Notes under the pieces: model-generated
The model's input: only the letters and a program-made list of their open reading frames with translations
The model's database searches: none
Told to the model about the DNA's origin: nothing
Assembly (NCBI RefSeq): GCF_900142715.1
Contig: NZ_FRBX01000004.1
Span: 434,001-498,000, forward strand
DNA: 64,000 bases
Source: Flavobacterium pectinovorum
GTDB taxonomy: Bacteria > Bacteroidota > Bacteroidia > Flavobacteriales > Flavobacteriaceae
Direction: 5' to 3'
Made by a program: the position numbers and the translations under genes
In this document: one piece after another, positions 41,929-51,943 of the stretch
How positions within the stretch are numbered: the first letter of the stretch is position 1
Layout of the letters: every line of letters begins with the position of its first letter

Positions 41929-44900
41929 ATGAAAAATCTTTCATTTAACAAGGGCAGGCCTCACTGTCTTTGTATTTTTATTTTTGCCGTACTGCTATCC
42001 AATCAGATCAATGCATCCGAATTAAAGTTTGGAAGCTGTTTGGAGCAGATGCAACAACAGATTACCGGTACTGTTACTGATGCCTCGGGACCACTTCCAG
42101 GAGTAACGGTCATTGTGAAAGCAACTAATGTTTCTACAGTTACTGATGAAAAAGGTAATTTTTCAATAGCGGCTAATTCTGACGACATACTGGTGTTTTC
42201 ATTTCTAAGCTATGCGTCGCAGGAAATCATTGTTGGAAGCGAGACTTCAATAAAGGTACTATTGTCAGAAGATAGTACAACGCTTAAAGAAGTGACAATC
42301 AATGCTGGTTATTATTCGGTTAAGGATAAGGACAGAACTGGCAGTATTGCGAGGATTACTTCTAAGGACATTGAAAAACAACCTGTAACAAATCCTTTGG
42401 CCTCAATGCAGGGTCGTATGTCAGGAGTCAATATTAGTCAATCGGCAGGAACACCGGGCAGCGGTTTCAGTATTCAGATCCGGGGTATCAACTCACTCCG
42501 CGGTGATGGTAACGACCCTCTATATATCGTTAATGGAGTACCATATGCTTCACAGTCATTAGGAAACAGCGATGTATCAGCAGGGCAGTTTGGTGGATTG
42601 TCCAATCCCATCAGTAATATAAATCCGGCCGACATAGAAAGTATTGAAGTACTTAAAGATGCGGATGCCACAGCAATTTACGGATCACGGGGTGCAAATG
42701 GCGTTGTACTCATTACAACAAAAAAAGGAAAATCCGGGAGGACAAAGTTCGATGTGCAAACCTATACTACAATTGGAAAGATTACTAAAAAAATGGATTT
42801 GCTGAATACGCAGCAATACCTTGCTATACGCTCAGAAGCATTTGCTAACGACGGCATCAGCGATTATCCGGATGATGCCTATGATATTAACGGTACATGG
42901 GACCAGTCAAGATACACTGACTGGCAAAAGGAATTAATTGGCGGTACAGCTAATATTTATAACACGCAGTTTTCCGTTTCAGGAGGCTCAGCCGGCACAC
43001 AATTTTTGTTGAGCGGTACATACCGTAAAGAAACAACTGTTTTTCCCGGTGATGCACATTTTTATCGTGGTGCAGTCTCGGCCAACATAACCCATCGGTC
43101 TGAGGATGATAAATTCAGCTTGACCTTTACGGCCAATTACACGGGTGATAAAAATACGCTGCCCGGTACTGACCTTACCCGTCTGGCTTATACATTAGCA
43201 CCAAACGCACCGGCACTATACGACCCTTCAGGCAATTTAAACTGGGAGAATGGATCGTTTGAAAACCCACTGTCTTACTTAAATGGTACATACATTAACT
43301 CTGCAAATACACTTCTTGCCAATGCTCTGCTATCCTACAAACTTCCTGCAGGTTTTGAAGTACGTACTAGTCTAGGTTTCAGTGACGCCCAATTATCAGA
43401 AGAACGTTCGCTCCCAAATACAATGTATAACCCTTTTTATGGCCTGACAAGCGATGCATCTGAAATGGTAGTCAATGACGGAAAACGCCGTTCATGGATA
43501 GTCGAGCCTCAACTGAATTGGCAGAAAAAATGGCAAAATTTTCAAATTAATGTGCTTGCTGGGACAACTTTCCAAATGCAGAAACAGAAGGCCTTTGCAC
43601 TCGATGCATATGGGTTTGCGAGTAATGCACTAATGAATAGTGTCGCTGCGGCAACCACGATAACAGTCTTAAATGACAGCCAGTCTGAATATAAATACAA
43701 TGCAGTTTTTGGACGTATAAATCTTTCCTTAAAGGATAGGTATATATTAAACATTACCGGCCGCCGTGATGGCTCAAGCCGCTTCGGTCCTGGAAATCGT
43801 TTTGCTAATTTCGGTGCTCTTGGCGCAGCCTGGATATTTTCAAATGAATCATTGTTAAGTAAGGACAATTCTATTTTGAGTTTTGGAAAACTGCGCGCAA
43901 GCTATGGGATAACCGGAAATGACCAGATTGGAGATTATCAGTATTTAGATACGTATCAGGTAACACCAAATCTATATGATGGTGTCGTCGGTATTCAGCC
44001 AACCAGGCTTTTTAACCCTGATTTCGGATGGGAAACCAATAAAAAATTGGAAGCGGCAATAGAACTGGGTTTTTTAAAAGACCAGATTTTCATCACGGCG
44101 GCTTACTTTCAAAACCGGTCATCCAATCAGTTGGTAGGTATTCCCCTGCCAGCTACAACGGGCTTTCCGTCATTACAGTCTAATCTTGATGCCACAGTTC
44201 AGAACACAGGCTTGGAGCTGGATTTGCGTTCAGTTAATTTGAAGTCAGAAAATTTTACATGGACAACCTCTTTAAATTTTACGCTGCCAAAAAACAAACT
44301 TTTAGCGTTTCCCGATCTTGACGCGTCGACCTATAAAAACAAATTTATAATTGGCCAATCCATATACATCCGAAAACTTTATCATTATACTGGCCTTGAT
44401 CCTGCCACTGGTTTGTACACTGTTGAGGATGTGAATAGCGACGGTAAAATTACAGCAGCTGGCGATCTGAAATCCTTTATAGATTTTTCGCCTAAATATT
44501 ACGGCGGTATTACCAATCAGCTTTCCTATAAAAACCTAACCCTTGATTTCTTATTTCAATTTGTCAAACAAAAAGGTGCCGGCACAGCATCACTTTTTCC
44601 AGTAGCTGGATCATTCTCAAATCAGCCGGTACAGGCTATGAATCATTTTCCGCAGGATGGTACGAATGCTGCAAATCAGCTTTATACCACTGGTGTAAAT
44701 GCAGATGCGCTTAGTGCCAACGACAATTATACCCTCAGCGACGCTATGATTCAGGATGCATCTTTCATACGGTTAAAAAGTCTGAGTTTGTCTTATACAA
44801 TCCCGTTGCTATGGTCAAAAAACGTTAGCACTAAAATATATGTACAGGGACAAAACCTGCTGACATTCACAAAATACAAAGGAGCAGATCCCGAAAACCA

Positions 44901-44961
44901 ATCTGCCAATTACATTCCTCCTTTAAAGCAATTTACATTGGGCGTCCAATTAACTTTTTAA
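41929..44961 (+). CDS. SusC/RagA-type TonB-dependent outer membrane protein
   Basis: 1010 aa outer-membrane barrel that imports a ligand with energy from TonB. A signal peptide precedes about residue 29. A carboxypeptidase-regulatory-like domain follows at about 42-120 (QITGTVTDASGPLPGVTVIV), then the plug (about 130-245), with SIEVLKDADATAIYGSRGANGVVLI as the SusC signature (in part: IEVLKDADATAIYGSRG). The barrel ends ...FTLGVQLTF, the usual outer-membrane insertion C-terminus. It is followed by a SusD gene 15 bp on. No ECF sigma or anti-sigma pair is seen. The ligand is unknown; the nearby S9 peptidase suggests peptides, by inference. Confidence 0.95.
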   Translation: MKNLSFNKGRPHCLCIFIFAVLLSNQINASELKFGSCLEQMQQQITGTVTDASGPLPGVTVIVKATNVSTVTDEKGNFSIAANSDDILVFSFLSYASQEIIVGSETSIKVLLSEDSTTLKEVTINAGYYSVKDKDRTGSIARITSKDIEKQPVTNPLASMQGRMSGVNISQSAGTPGSGFSIQIRGINSLRGDGNDPLYIVNGVPYASQSLGNSDVSAGQFGGLSNPISNINPADIESIEVLKDADATAIYGSRGANGVVLITTKKGKSGRTKFDVQTYTTIGKITKKMDLLNTQQYLAIRSEAFANDGISDYPDDAYDINGTWDQSRYTDWQKELIGGTANIYNTQFSVSGGSAGTQFLLSGTYRKETTVFPGDAHFYRGAVSANITHRSEDDKFSLTFTANYTGDKNTLPGTDLTRLAYTLAPNAPALYDPSGNLNWENGSFENPLSYLNGTYINSANTLLANALLSYKLPAGFEVRTSLGFSDAQLSEERSLPNTMYNPFYGLTSDASEMVVNDGKRRSWIVEPQLNWQKKWQNFQINVLAGTTFQMQKQKAFALDAYGFASNALMNSVAAATTITVLNDSQSEYKYNAVFGRINLSLKDRYILNITGRRDGSSRFGPGNRFANFGALGAAWIFSNESLLSKDNSILSFGKLRASYGITGNDQIGDYQYLDTYQVTPNLYDGVVGIQPTRLFNPDFGWETNKKLEAAIELGFLKDQIFITAAYFQNRSSNQLVGIPLPATTGFPSLQSNLDATVQNTGLELDLRSVNLKSENFTWTTSLNFTLPKNKLLAFPDLDASTYKNKFIIGQSIYIRKLYHYTGLDPATGLYTVEDVNSDGKITAAGDLKSFIDFSPKYYGGITNQLSYKNLTLDFLFQFVKQKGAGTASLFPVAGSFSNQPVQAMNHFPQDGTNAANQLYTTGVNADALSANDNYTLSDAMIQDASFIRLKSLSLSYTIPLLWSKNVSTKIYVQGQNLLTFTKYKGADPENQSANYIPPLKQFTLGVQLTF

Positions 44962-44976
44962 CTTAAAATCTTCGAC

Positions 44977-46386
44977 ATGAAAACTCAATATAATTCTACT
45001 AAACAAAGAACTTTCGATCTGGGCTTTCAAAGCATCGTATCTGCACTTATTTTGCTGCTAATTTTCTCCTGCGACAGTTTTACAGATGTTGATATGCCAA
45101 AGTCAGAACTAACGGGTTCGGCGGTCTATCAGGATGCGGCTACTGCTAAAGCAGCGTTGGCCGATATCTATGCAAGGCTCAGGGAAGGTGGTGTTGCTTC
45201 AGGTACATTGGTAGGCGGAACGTCAATGATGGCAAATTATTCGGATGATATGGACTTTTATGGTACCAACACAGTCTTTGAACAGTTTGGTAAGCATACA
45301 ATATTACCGTCAAACTCAACTCTTTTAACATTGTGGAGTGTTCCCTACAGTGAAATTTATGCAATTAATGCCGTTATTGAAGGCATAGAGGCTTCAACAG
45401 CTATAACTGGAGAAGATAGAAATAGATTGCTTGGTGAGTTAATATTTTTGCGTGCCTTTAATTATTTTTATCTCGTAAATATTTTTGGAGATATTCCCTA
45501 TGTGACTTCTACTGACTACCAAATAAATGCTGTAATTCCCAAAACACCTGCTGTGCAGGTGTGGCAGAATATAATTAGCGATCTTAGAGCGGCGGAAGAA
45601 CTTTTACCCGAAACCTATCCAACCGAAGAACGTATAAGGGCAAATAAAAGTACAGCTCAGGCGATGCTGGCTCGTGCCTGTCTATACACAGGAAATTACC
45701 AGCAGGCAGAAGCATACGCTTCGATAGTTATAAATAATCATGTATATGTTGTAGAAGCAAATCCTTCCACGGTTTTTTTAGCGGGGAACCAGTCTACTAT
45801 TTGGTCATTCCATCCAGGAATCGCAGGGCATAATACAAATGATGCTGTCACTTATAATTTTACAAGTGGGCCACCTTCAAAACCTGCCTTGTCTTCTAGC
45901 CTGTATAATTCATTTGAGGCGGGTGATCTTAGAAAATCACAATGGATAAAGACCGTTGTGAATGGCCCTAACATTTGGTATAGGCCATACAAATATAAAG
46001 AGACAACATCAACACAGCCTTCTCAGGAATACACAATTATCCTGCGGTTAGAAGAACAATATCTCATCCGTGCAGAAGCACGTGCAATAAGCGGGGATAT
46101 ATCAGGGGCAATGCAGGATTTAAATGTTACCCGAAACCGTGCAGGCTTAGCCAATACCTCAGCAGCATCAACAGCGGATTTAAGAACCGCCATTTTACAG
46201 GAAAGACGGCTGGAGTTTTTTACCGAACAGAGCCACCGCTGGTTTGACCTCAAACGCACCGGAAATGCAGCAAATACTTTAAGCATGATAAAACCGGGTT
46301 GGCAGGATACGGACATTCTCTTCCCAATACCTGAATCTGAATTATTGCTAAACGACAATCTATTGCCACAAAACCCGGGATATTAA
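44977..46386 (+). CDS. SusD/RagB-type outer membrane lipoprotein
   Basis: 469 aa lipoprotein that captures ligand at the cell surface for the SusC partner. The N-terminal signal ends in LLLIFSC with a lipidated Cys near residue 33, followed by DSFTDVDMPKSELTGSAVY, a typical SusD start. The middle has the helical TPR-like repeats (FLRAFNYFYLVNIFGDIPY). The C-terminus RRLEFFTEQSHRWFDLKRTG ... LFPIPESELLLN is the SusD family end. It is 1 bp away from the S9 peptidase gene, so the three genes form one operon. Confidence 0.95.
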   Translation: MKTQYNSTKQRTFDLGFQSIVSALILLLIFSCDSFTDVDMPKSELTGSAVYQDAATAKAALADIYARLREGGVASGTLVGGTSMMANYSDDMDFYGTNTVFEQFGKHTILPSNSTLLTLWSVPYSEIYAINAVIEGIEASTAITGEDRNRLLGELIFLRAFNYFYLVNIFGDIPYVTSTDYQINAVIPKTPAVQVWQNIISDLRAAEELLPETYPTEERIRANKSTAQAMLARACLYTGNYQQAEAYASIVINNHVYVVEANPSTVFLAGNQSTIWSFHPGIAGHNTNDAVTYNFTSGPPSKPALSSSLYNSFEAGDLRKSQWIKTVVNGPNIWYRPYKYKETTSTQPSQEYTIILRLEEQYLIRAEARAISGDISGAMQDLNVTRNRAGLANTSAASTADLRTAILQERRLEFFTEQSHRWFDLKRTGNAANTLSMIKPGWQDTDILFPIPESELLLNDNLLPQNPGY

Positions 46387-46387
46387 A

Positions 46388-48943
46388 ATGAAAGTACCAT
46401 ATATATATACAATTGTGGCGGCGTTCTTCACCATGGCAACCTACGCGCAGTCAGGCAGACTTAAACTAACACCCAGCGATTTTGAAAAATGGGGCACGCT
46501 TTCAGAAGAAAAAATATCTCCGGATGGCAAATGGGTATCGTGCAAAATGAAATATGAATCCGCAAAAGATACACTTTTTGTAATCAATGCGATGACTAAT
46601 AAAAAAGAAAATTATCCAGGTGCAGTTTCACTCACATTCAGTCCTGATTCTAAAAGCTACACCATTAAATATCCGGCCGGCAAAACATCGCTTCTTGAAT
46701 TTAAAACCAATAAGTCGCTATCTTATTTCGATGTTGATCGGTTTGATTTTATTTCAGGTGGCTATCTGGTGCTGACCGAAAATCAGCTGAAGGAGAAAAA
46801 CCTTCAATTGTTTGACAGCAAAAATAAGTTGCAGTGGCAGATTAATAATGTAGTTGATTATAACCTTGCAAATAGCCAAAGGCTGGCAATAATTACTGAA
46901 AACGGTGTTTCACTTGTGAATCTGTTCGCAAAAATGCCTCCAGTAGAAATTATTTTTGACAAACAGTCTAAATTCAGCAGACCAACATGGAGCCTGAATG
47001 AAAATAGTTTTGCCGTTTTTAGTCAATCTGTAACGGCTTCTGACAGTATAAAAATTGTTCATCATAATTGCTTAAATGGGAAAACAACTTTTCTTAAAAG
47101 CCGTGATGTACGATTTAATGGCACACCATTTAACATAGAACCGTACAAAATGGTTGTATCAGAAAACAACAAGCAGGTATATTTATTGCTTACAGATATC
47201 AAAGAGAAAAAGGATGAAGGAAAAGTAGTCGAAGTGTGGGATTCATCGACGCTGCATGAATACCCTGAAGAGGAACTTTTAAAGGATACTGAAACCCATC
47301 CCTATCTTACGATTTGGAACGTTGAGACGGGTAAATTGCAAAAACTTGACGATGGGGATTTCATCAATACAAAAGTTTTGCCTTACGGTACATATGCAGT
47401 TTCAGCATCTAAGTCATCAATTGTATCCAGAACATCTGAGTTTGCACCCACTGATTATTACAGCATAGACCTGAGAAATGGAAAGAATACTTTGATTGCA
47501 CGTCAATGTTCTACCGTAGTAGGTGCTATAAAGGTGAGCCCATCTGGCAGGTATATAGCTTATTTTAAAAATGGACACTATTATATATTTGACAACGAAA
47601 CCGGTAAAGTATTAAATATAACAACTGCATTGTCTGTTGATTTTAACGATGTTGAATTTGATCGTGCAGGAATTAATCCCGGATACAGAATCCCGGGGTG
47701 GACCTCCGACAGTCGCTACGTAATTCTTTACGACCAATTTGATATCTGGCTTTTTTCTCCTGATGGAAAAGTTTCAAGAAAAATTACAAATGGGCGAAGT
47801 ATCAAAACGCAATTTCGTCTTGAAATTCTAAGGAGCGATATGCAATATGAGGATGTAGGTCAATTATCTAGGGAAACAATAAATATTCAGGAGGGAATCG
47901 TGATTACTGCTAGAGGTAGTGATTACTCATCAGGATTTTATTGGTTTAGTGAAACAGAAGGCCTGAATAAATTTTACCATGGCAAGTACAGAACAAAAAG
48001 GTTTGCAAAGGCTAAAGATACTTCCAAATACATTTATTCCGACGAAACTGATTCCCGCCCGCCACGGCTAATGCTAATGGATAAGACAGGAAAAGAGCCC
48101 CGAATAATTTATCAATCCAATAAACATTATACCAACTATAAGTGGTCAAGATCAGAACTTATTACTTATAATAATGCTCATGGTGATGCTCTGCAGGGAG
48201 TATTGATGTATCCCTCAAATTACCAGGCTGGCAAAAAATATCCAATGGTAGTATATATTTATGAAAGATTATCACAGACAGTGTATGATTATATTAACCC
48301 TGTAGTAAGTAATCCCATTGGGTTTTCACCACCAACTTATCTTCATGATGGCTATTTTGTACTAATGCCTGATATAAAGTATGAAATCGGAAGTCCCGGA
48401 CCATCTGCAGTTGATTGCGTGACCTCAGCGGTAAAAAGTGTATTAAGGGGAAATATTATTGAGGAAAATCATATAGGATTATTGGGGCATTCATATGGAG
48501 GATTTCAGTCAGCATTTATCATTACACAAACCCCTATTTTTGCTGCTGCGGTCGCAAGCGGTGCAATAACGGATCCGGTAAGCTCTTACCTAACAAAAAA
48601 TTTTGAAAGATACCGTTCCGAAAATTGGCGGTTTGAAGACCATCAATATCGTATGGAAAGTTCGCCTTTAAATAATTGGGAAGGCTATATTAAAAATTCA
48701 ACAATCGCTCATGCGACAAATATTACAACACCGTTACTAAGCTGGAACGGCAAAAACGATAGTGCAGTCAATTTTGAGCAGGGACTCGAATTGCATCTTG
48801 CTTTACGTTCATTACATAAGCCAAATCTGTTTTTACTTTATCCAGATCAGGGTCACATTTTGACTGATCCTCGTGCACAACTTGATCTAACGATGCGTGT
48901 AAAAGGTTGGTTTGATAAGTATCTGAAAAACAAACGAAACTAA
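46388..48943 (+). CDS. Secreted S9 family peptidase (prolyl oligopeptidase type)
   Basis: 851 aa. A signal peptide (residues 1-20, ending ATYAQ) sends it to the periplasm. A beta-propeller-like region (WDS...GKVSRKI repeats) covers about 30-600. The alpha/beta hydrolase domain holds GLLGHSYGGFQSA with the nucleophile Ser near residue 701, an Asp in LSWNGKNDSAVN, and a His in PDQGHILTDP. Substrates are probably short peptides. As third gene of the susC operon it may break down an imported peptide. The catalytic triad appears intact. Confidence 0.9.
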   Translation: MKVPYIYTIVAAFFTMATYAQSGRLKLTPSDFEKWGTLSEEKISPDGKWVSCKMKYESAKDTLFVINAMTNKKENYPGAVSLTFSPDSKSYTIKYPAGKTSLLEFKTNKSLSYFDVDRFDFISGGYLVLTENQLKEKNLQLFDSKNKLQWQINNVVDYNLANSQRLAIITENGVSLVNLFAKMPPVEIIFDKQSKFSRPTWSLNENSFAVFSQSVTASDSIKIVHHNCLNGKTTFLKSRDVRFNGTPFNIEPYKMVVSENNKQVYLLLTDIKEKKDEGKVVEVWDSSTLHEYPEEELLKDTETHPYLTIWNVETGKLQKLDDGDFINTKVLPYGTYAVSASKSSIVSRTSEFAPTDYYSIDLRNGKNTLIARQCSTVVGAIKVSPSGRYIAYFKNGHYYIFDNETGKVLNITTALSVDFNDVEFDRAGINPGYRIPGWTSDSRYVILYDQFDIWLFSPDGKVSRKITNGRSIKTQFRLEILRSDMQYEDVGQLSRETINIQEGIVITARGSDYSSGFYWFSETEGLNKFYHGKYRTKRFAKAKDTSKYIYSDETDSRPPRLMLMDKTGKEPRIIYQSNKHYTNYKWSRSELITYNNAHGDALQGVLMYPSNYQAGKKYPMVVYIYERLSQTVYDYINPVVSNPIGFSPPTYLHDGYFVLMPDIKYEIGSPGPSAVDCVTSAVKSVLRGNIIEENHIGLLGHSYGGFQSAFIITQTPIFAAAVASGAITDPVSSYLTKNFERYRSENWRFEDHQYRMESSPLNNWEGYIKNSTIAHATNITTPLLSWNGKNDSAVNFEQGLELHLALRSLHKPNLFLLYPDQGHILTDPRAQLDLTMRVKGWFDKYLKNKRN

Positions 48944-48953
48944 ATTTGAAAGC

Positions 48954-48979
48954 AATGCAGAATCATGTGACTCTGCATT
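48954..48979. terminator. Terminator-like hairpin between convergent operons
   Basis: AATGCAGA (48954-48961), 10-nt loop, TCTGCATT (48972-48979), then ACTTTTCTT. It sits 10 bp after the S9 peptidase stop and 16 bp before the DUF6520 stop, so it can end both transcripts. Confidence 0.65.
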
Positions 48980-48994
48980 ACTTTTCTTACCTAA

Positions 48995-49261
48995 TTAAGG
49001 TTTTCTCCAAAGGGCAGAACTGCAGCTTGTATTTGACAATTTTCTGTAGACATTTTGTCCTTCAAATTGACAAGCCGTAGTCTCGGTATCATCCTGACAC
49101 TCAATTTTTGGCGTACAGATTCCGTTTACCTTGTAATGCCCCATTACTGGAGCCAAGGAATCAGCCTCAGTTGCAGACACACTGCTAAATGCAAATGCAC
49201 TGAATATGGCAGTCATAAATGCCATAACTGGAAAAATAGTTTTAAAAATTCTAGTTTTCAT
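48995..49261 (-). CDS. DUF6520 family small exported protein
   Basis: 88 aa. Signal peptide at residues 1-30 (PVMAFMTAIFSAFAFSSVSA). The mature part is about 58 residues with four Cys (GICTPKIECQDDTETTACQF, then NTSCSSALW). The family is short, Cys-containing and of unknown function, common in flavobacteria next to MauE-like and SusC genes, as here. It could be a secreted peptide, a redox substrate for the MauE-like protein, or a cue for the SusC system. These are ideas only. Confidence 0.7.
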   Translation of the reverse strand: MKTRIFKTIFPVMAFMTAIFSAFAFSSVSATEADSLAPVMGHYKVNGICTPKIECQDDTETTACQFEGQNVYRKLSNTSCSSALWRKP

Positions 49262-49336
49262 AATAATGTAATTTAAAAATGATGATCTACTCTTTTACAG
49301 GTTTTCGACCGTTCCCTGATACTGCGCTGTATATTG

Positions 49337-50836
49337 TTATTTCTTCTTCTTATAAGGTGTAGCGTCAAAATCATACACGGTTAAAATTCGTCCTGCTAAC
49401 GTGTAAATTTTATCATTGCCTAAAACAAATTCATCTACTTTTATGCCTTTTTTATCATATAAATAAAAACTAAACATGTAGGATTTATCAAGAATATTAT
49501 AGACATCAACAATCGAAGCTTCTTCCCACATGGATTTTTCTTCGAATTGCCCAATTAAATTTGAATTGATGTAAAGAAAATCTCCATTGGTAGCTGAAAC
49601 TTTGTTTACAATTCTCATCGGCGATGCAATTTTTCTTGCCTTGAGACGCTTCACATATGCAACTTTTATTTTAGCCTTCGAAGTTGTATCGATTGTATGT
49701 CCTGTGTTTTTTTCCGATAAGGAAGTATTGGTTATCAGGTATTCGTTTCGATAGTAATAAACGTAGATGAGCTTTTGGTATTTTTTGTTAAACAGCAGTT
49801 TTCCATCTGTATCAAAAAAACCGTCAATCTGCTTATCTAGAAGTTTTTTGTTCAAATTAAGGCTGTTACCTCCTTTTGTTCGCTGCATTATTCCAATTAT
49901 GCTTTCATTTTCATCTGCGCTGATTGCTCGGATAGCCGCGTGACTAGAGTCTATTGGTACAAAAAAATTATAATAAGCTAATTTATCGATCCATATTTCG
50001 GCCTTCCAATCCGCAATATTCCCGCTAAAAGTGAAGGCTTCGTGTCCATCATAGACATAAAAGTACGGTGGGTTTACAGCCACCCTTAAACTTTTGAAAC
50101 GTCTGTTGGGCTCATTTGTAGTTATGGTTCTCGTTATGACAGTTTTTAAGTCCTGGTCAAACTCAAATACTTTCAGCGGATCACGATTATCACAGATATA
50201 GACTTTGCCATTACCCACTCCGGCAATATAAGACTTTGATTCCAGTTCAAAGTCTTTGACAAACTCTGCTGGAGTTCCGTAGAATCGTCGCGTAAAATTG
50301 TTTCGGTGATGAATCATATCTTCCGAAATCAGAAATAAAGTGCACATGGTTGCGGTTCCTGCAACTGTTAGTACAGCCATCTTTATACTAGGAACATTGG
50401 TACTCTGCTTAGGATTCAACATACTTTGATAGAGTATCCCTGGAATAGCAATCAAACAAAATGCAATGTTGAATAACAAATGTTCTTTCCATCCAAGTTT
50501 TTCAAGAATTCCACCGCACGAGCAGGGTACAAACGGACTGAAATTTAAGATAATGACTATATAAATGCTAAACATAACCATGAGGCAAAATGACAGATAA
50601 AGCCCTGTGAGTCTTGTTTTCTGACTGAAAAGCAGACCGGCGATAATCACCTCAGAAACAGGTATCAGCCATGATATAGGGCCGGCGAAAGAACTTAAGA
50701 GAGGTGATTGTGCCAATTGGACCTGAAAGCCTTCAAAATCTATAAATTTGTTTACCGCCGCATATACAAATAGCAGTATATATAGACAGCTGATTATTTC
50801 AACTATAATTATTTTGTGAGCAGCAGATAACTTCAT
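49337..50836 (-). CDS. MauE/DoxX-like membrane protein with C-terminal propeller-like domain
   Basis: 499 aa. N-terminal about 165 residues hold five transmembrane helices with the conserved FVPCSCGGILEKLGW (a Cys-x-Cys pair) near residue 106, the mark of MauE-type redox-associated membrane proteins. The C-terminal part (about 190-495) is periplasmic and beta-rich with repeated YVYDG, YICD and TLAGRILTVYD patterns, like a beta-propeller. MauE proteins are linked to disulfide handling of exported proteins. It lies 75 bp upstream of the Cys-containing DUF6520 gene on the same strand; the two probably work together. Confidence 0.78.
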   Translation of the reverse strand: MKLSAAHKIIIVEIISCLYILLFVYAAVNKFIDFEGFQVQLAQSPLLSSFAGPISWLIPVSEVIIAGLLFSQKTRLTGLYLSFCLMVMFSIYIVIILNFSPFVPCSCGGILEKLGWKEHLLFNIAFCLIAIPGILYQSMLNPKQSTNVPSIKMAVLTVAGTATMCTLFLISEDMIHHRNNFTRRFYGTPAEFVKDFELESKSYIAGVGNGKVYICDNRDPLKVFEFDQDLKTVITRTITTNEPNRRFKSLRVAVNPPYFYVYDGHEAFTFSGNIADWKAEIWIDKLAYYNFFVPIDSSHAAIRAISADENESIIGIMQRTKGGNSLNLNKKLLDKQIDGFFDTDGKLLFNKKYQKLIYVYYYRNEYLITNTSLSEKNTGHTIDTTSKAKIKVAYVKRLKARKIASPMRIVNKVSATNGDFLYINSNLIGQFEEKSMWEEASIVDVYNILDKSYMFSFYLYDKKGIKVDEFVLGNDKIYTLAGRILTVYDFDATPYKKKK

Positions 50837-51046
50837 ATTCTTCCATTTAAGTTAATGGATAATTTCCTTTATCAAACGGTTATTTATACCGGACATCATC
50901 ATCGTCCTGAAGTCAGAACCCAAATACCATTTAAATAATAGTATTTTGCAAATGCTAAGTTATTTTGATTATCTCTAAGCATTGTTATCAAAAACGAGCC
51001 AAAATGTATAAAAAACGATCCATTTTTATTCCAAATGCTAAAGCAT

Positions 51047-51069
51047 AAAAAAAGCTGACATATGCCAGC
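51047..51069 (-). terminator. Terminator after the S24 repressor gene
   Basis: On the minus strand: GCTGGCATATGTCAGC (51069-51054), then a T-run (51053-51047). It begins 25 bp past the stop codon at 51094. Confidence 0.75.
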
Positions 51070-51093
51070 CTTACCAATTAAAGTGTTATTGAT

Positions 51094-51858
51094 TTACTTC
51101 TGTAGCTCTAACCTTCGAATGTCTTTTTTCAATTCCATAAACATTTCCTCAATACTAATTGGAATGTTACTAACACGTTTCTTATCATTTTTTCCAACAT
51201 TACATTTGTACTCCCAGATCTGGTCAATTTCAGATGCCTTGACTTCATAAGGTATATAAAAAGATTCGTCTGATTCGACCACCAGCAAATTTCTTTTATT
51301 TTTATTCAGTCGCTTGTAGACGATGCCATCATTTTTAGTCATAATTATATATGTCCTTCCATCTACCACTTCACCAAGTCGCTCAATATATTTCCCTACT
51401 ATCACATCACCATCTTCGTGTGGGGGCATTGAATCTCCATCAACTGTAAATCCCCGATGAAGTCCTGGCCCTAAAAATGGCAATGAGATTCGAGGTAGGC
51501 TCTCGATATATTCCGGATCTGAATATCCATTCATATATCCTGCTTTGGCTTTTTGCGTAACAATTTCTATGAAATTTTCACCATTATCACTCACTATGAC
51601 CGGTAGTAACAGCTTATTGTTTTCAAGCGTAACCAATTCGTCTATTTTTATTTTTCTTATATCGACGCATAACAGAATATCAATACTAACCTCGTAATAT
51701 TTTGATATTCTTTTCAATATTTCATAGGGTGCTTCAGAGGTCCCGTCTTCATACTTTGCATACCGTCCACGCGTGATTAGAAGGCTTTCAGCAACCTTTT
51801 CCTGCGAAATTTTCTTTTTTAGCCTTAGGCTTCTGATGTTGTCTGAAAATAAAGACAT
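51094..51858 (-). CDS. XRE-S24 (LexA/CI-like) repressor
   Basis: 254 aa. Residues about 5-65 are an XRE HTH (KISQEKVAESLLITRGRYAKYEDGTSEAP, in part: KVAESLLITRGRYAKYEDG). The C-terminal part (about 120-220) is an S24 self-cleaving domain: TVDGDSMPPHEDGDVIVG carries the Ser nucleophile, and DGIVYKRLNKN carries the Lys. No obvious Ala-Gly cleavage site was marked with certainty, though KAKAGYMNGY near residue 103 is a candidate. It faces away from dinB, with three TTTGTnACAAA-like sites between. It is likely a DNA-damage-sensitive repressor of dinB-dnaE and of itself. Confidence 0.88.
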   Translation of the reverse strand: MSLFSDNIRSLRLKKKISQEKVAESLLITRGRYAKYEDGTSEAPYEILKRISKYYEVSIDILLCVDIRKIKIDELVTLENNKLLLPVIVSDNGENFIEIVTQKAKAGYMNGYSDPEYIESLPRISLPFLGPGLHRGFTVDGDSMPPHEDGDVIVGKYIERLGEVVDGRTYIIMTKNDGIVYKRLNKNKRNLLVVESDESFYIPYEVKASEIDQIWEYKCNVGKNDKKRVSNIPISIEEMFMELKKDIRRLELQK

Positions 51859-51864
51859 GTTGTT

Positions 51865-51933
51865 TTTGTTACAAATTGTATCAGCAAATATAATTTATTT
51901 GTTACAATCTGTACTAATTTTGTATGGTACAAA
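51865..51933. promoter_or_regulatory. Divergent operator region with three related sites and dinB -7 box
   Basis: Site 1: TTTGTTACAAATTGTA (51865-51880), with the palindrome TTTGTtACAAA. Site 2: TTTGTTACAATCTGTA (51898-51913). Site 3: TTTGTATGGTACAAA (51919-51933), a perfect dyad TTTGTA/TACAAA. A TAnnTTTG box, TAATTTTG, at 51915-51922 overlaps site 3, so a bound repressor would block dinB. Site 1 abuts the repressor start at 51858. A -33 match was not fixed. The repressor is the likely ligand. Confidence 0.65.
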
Positions 51934-51943
51934 AATGAAAATT

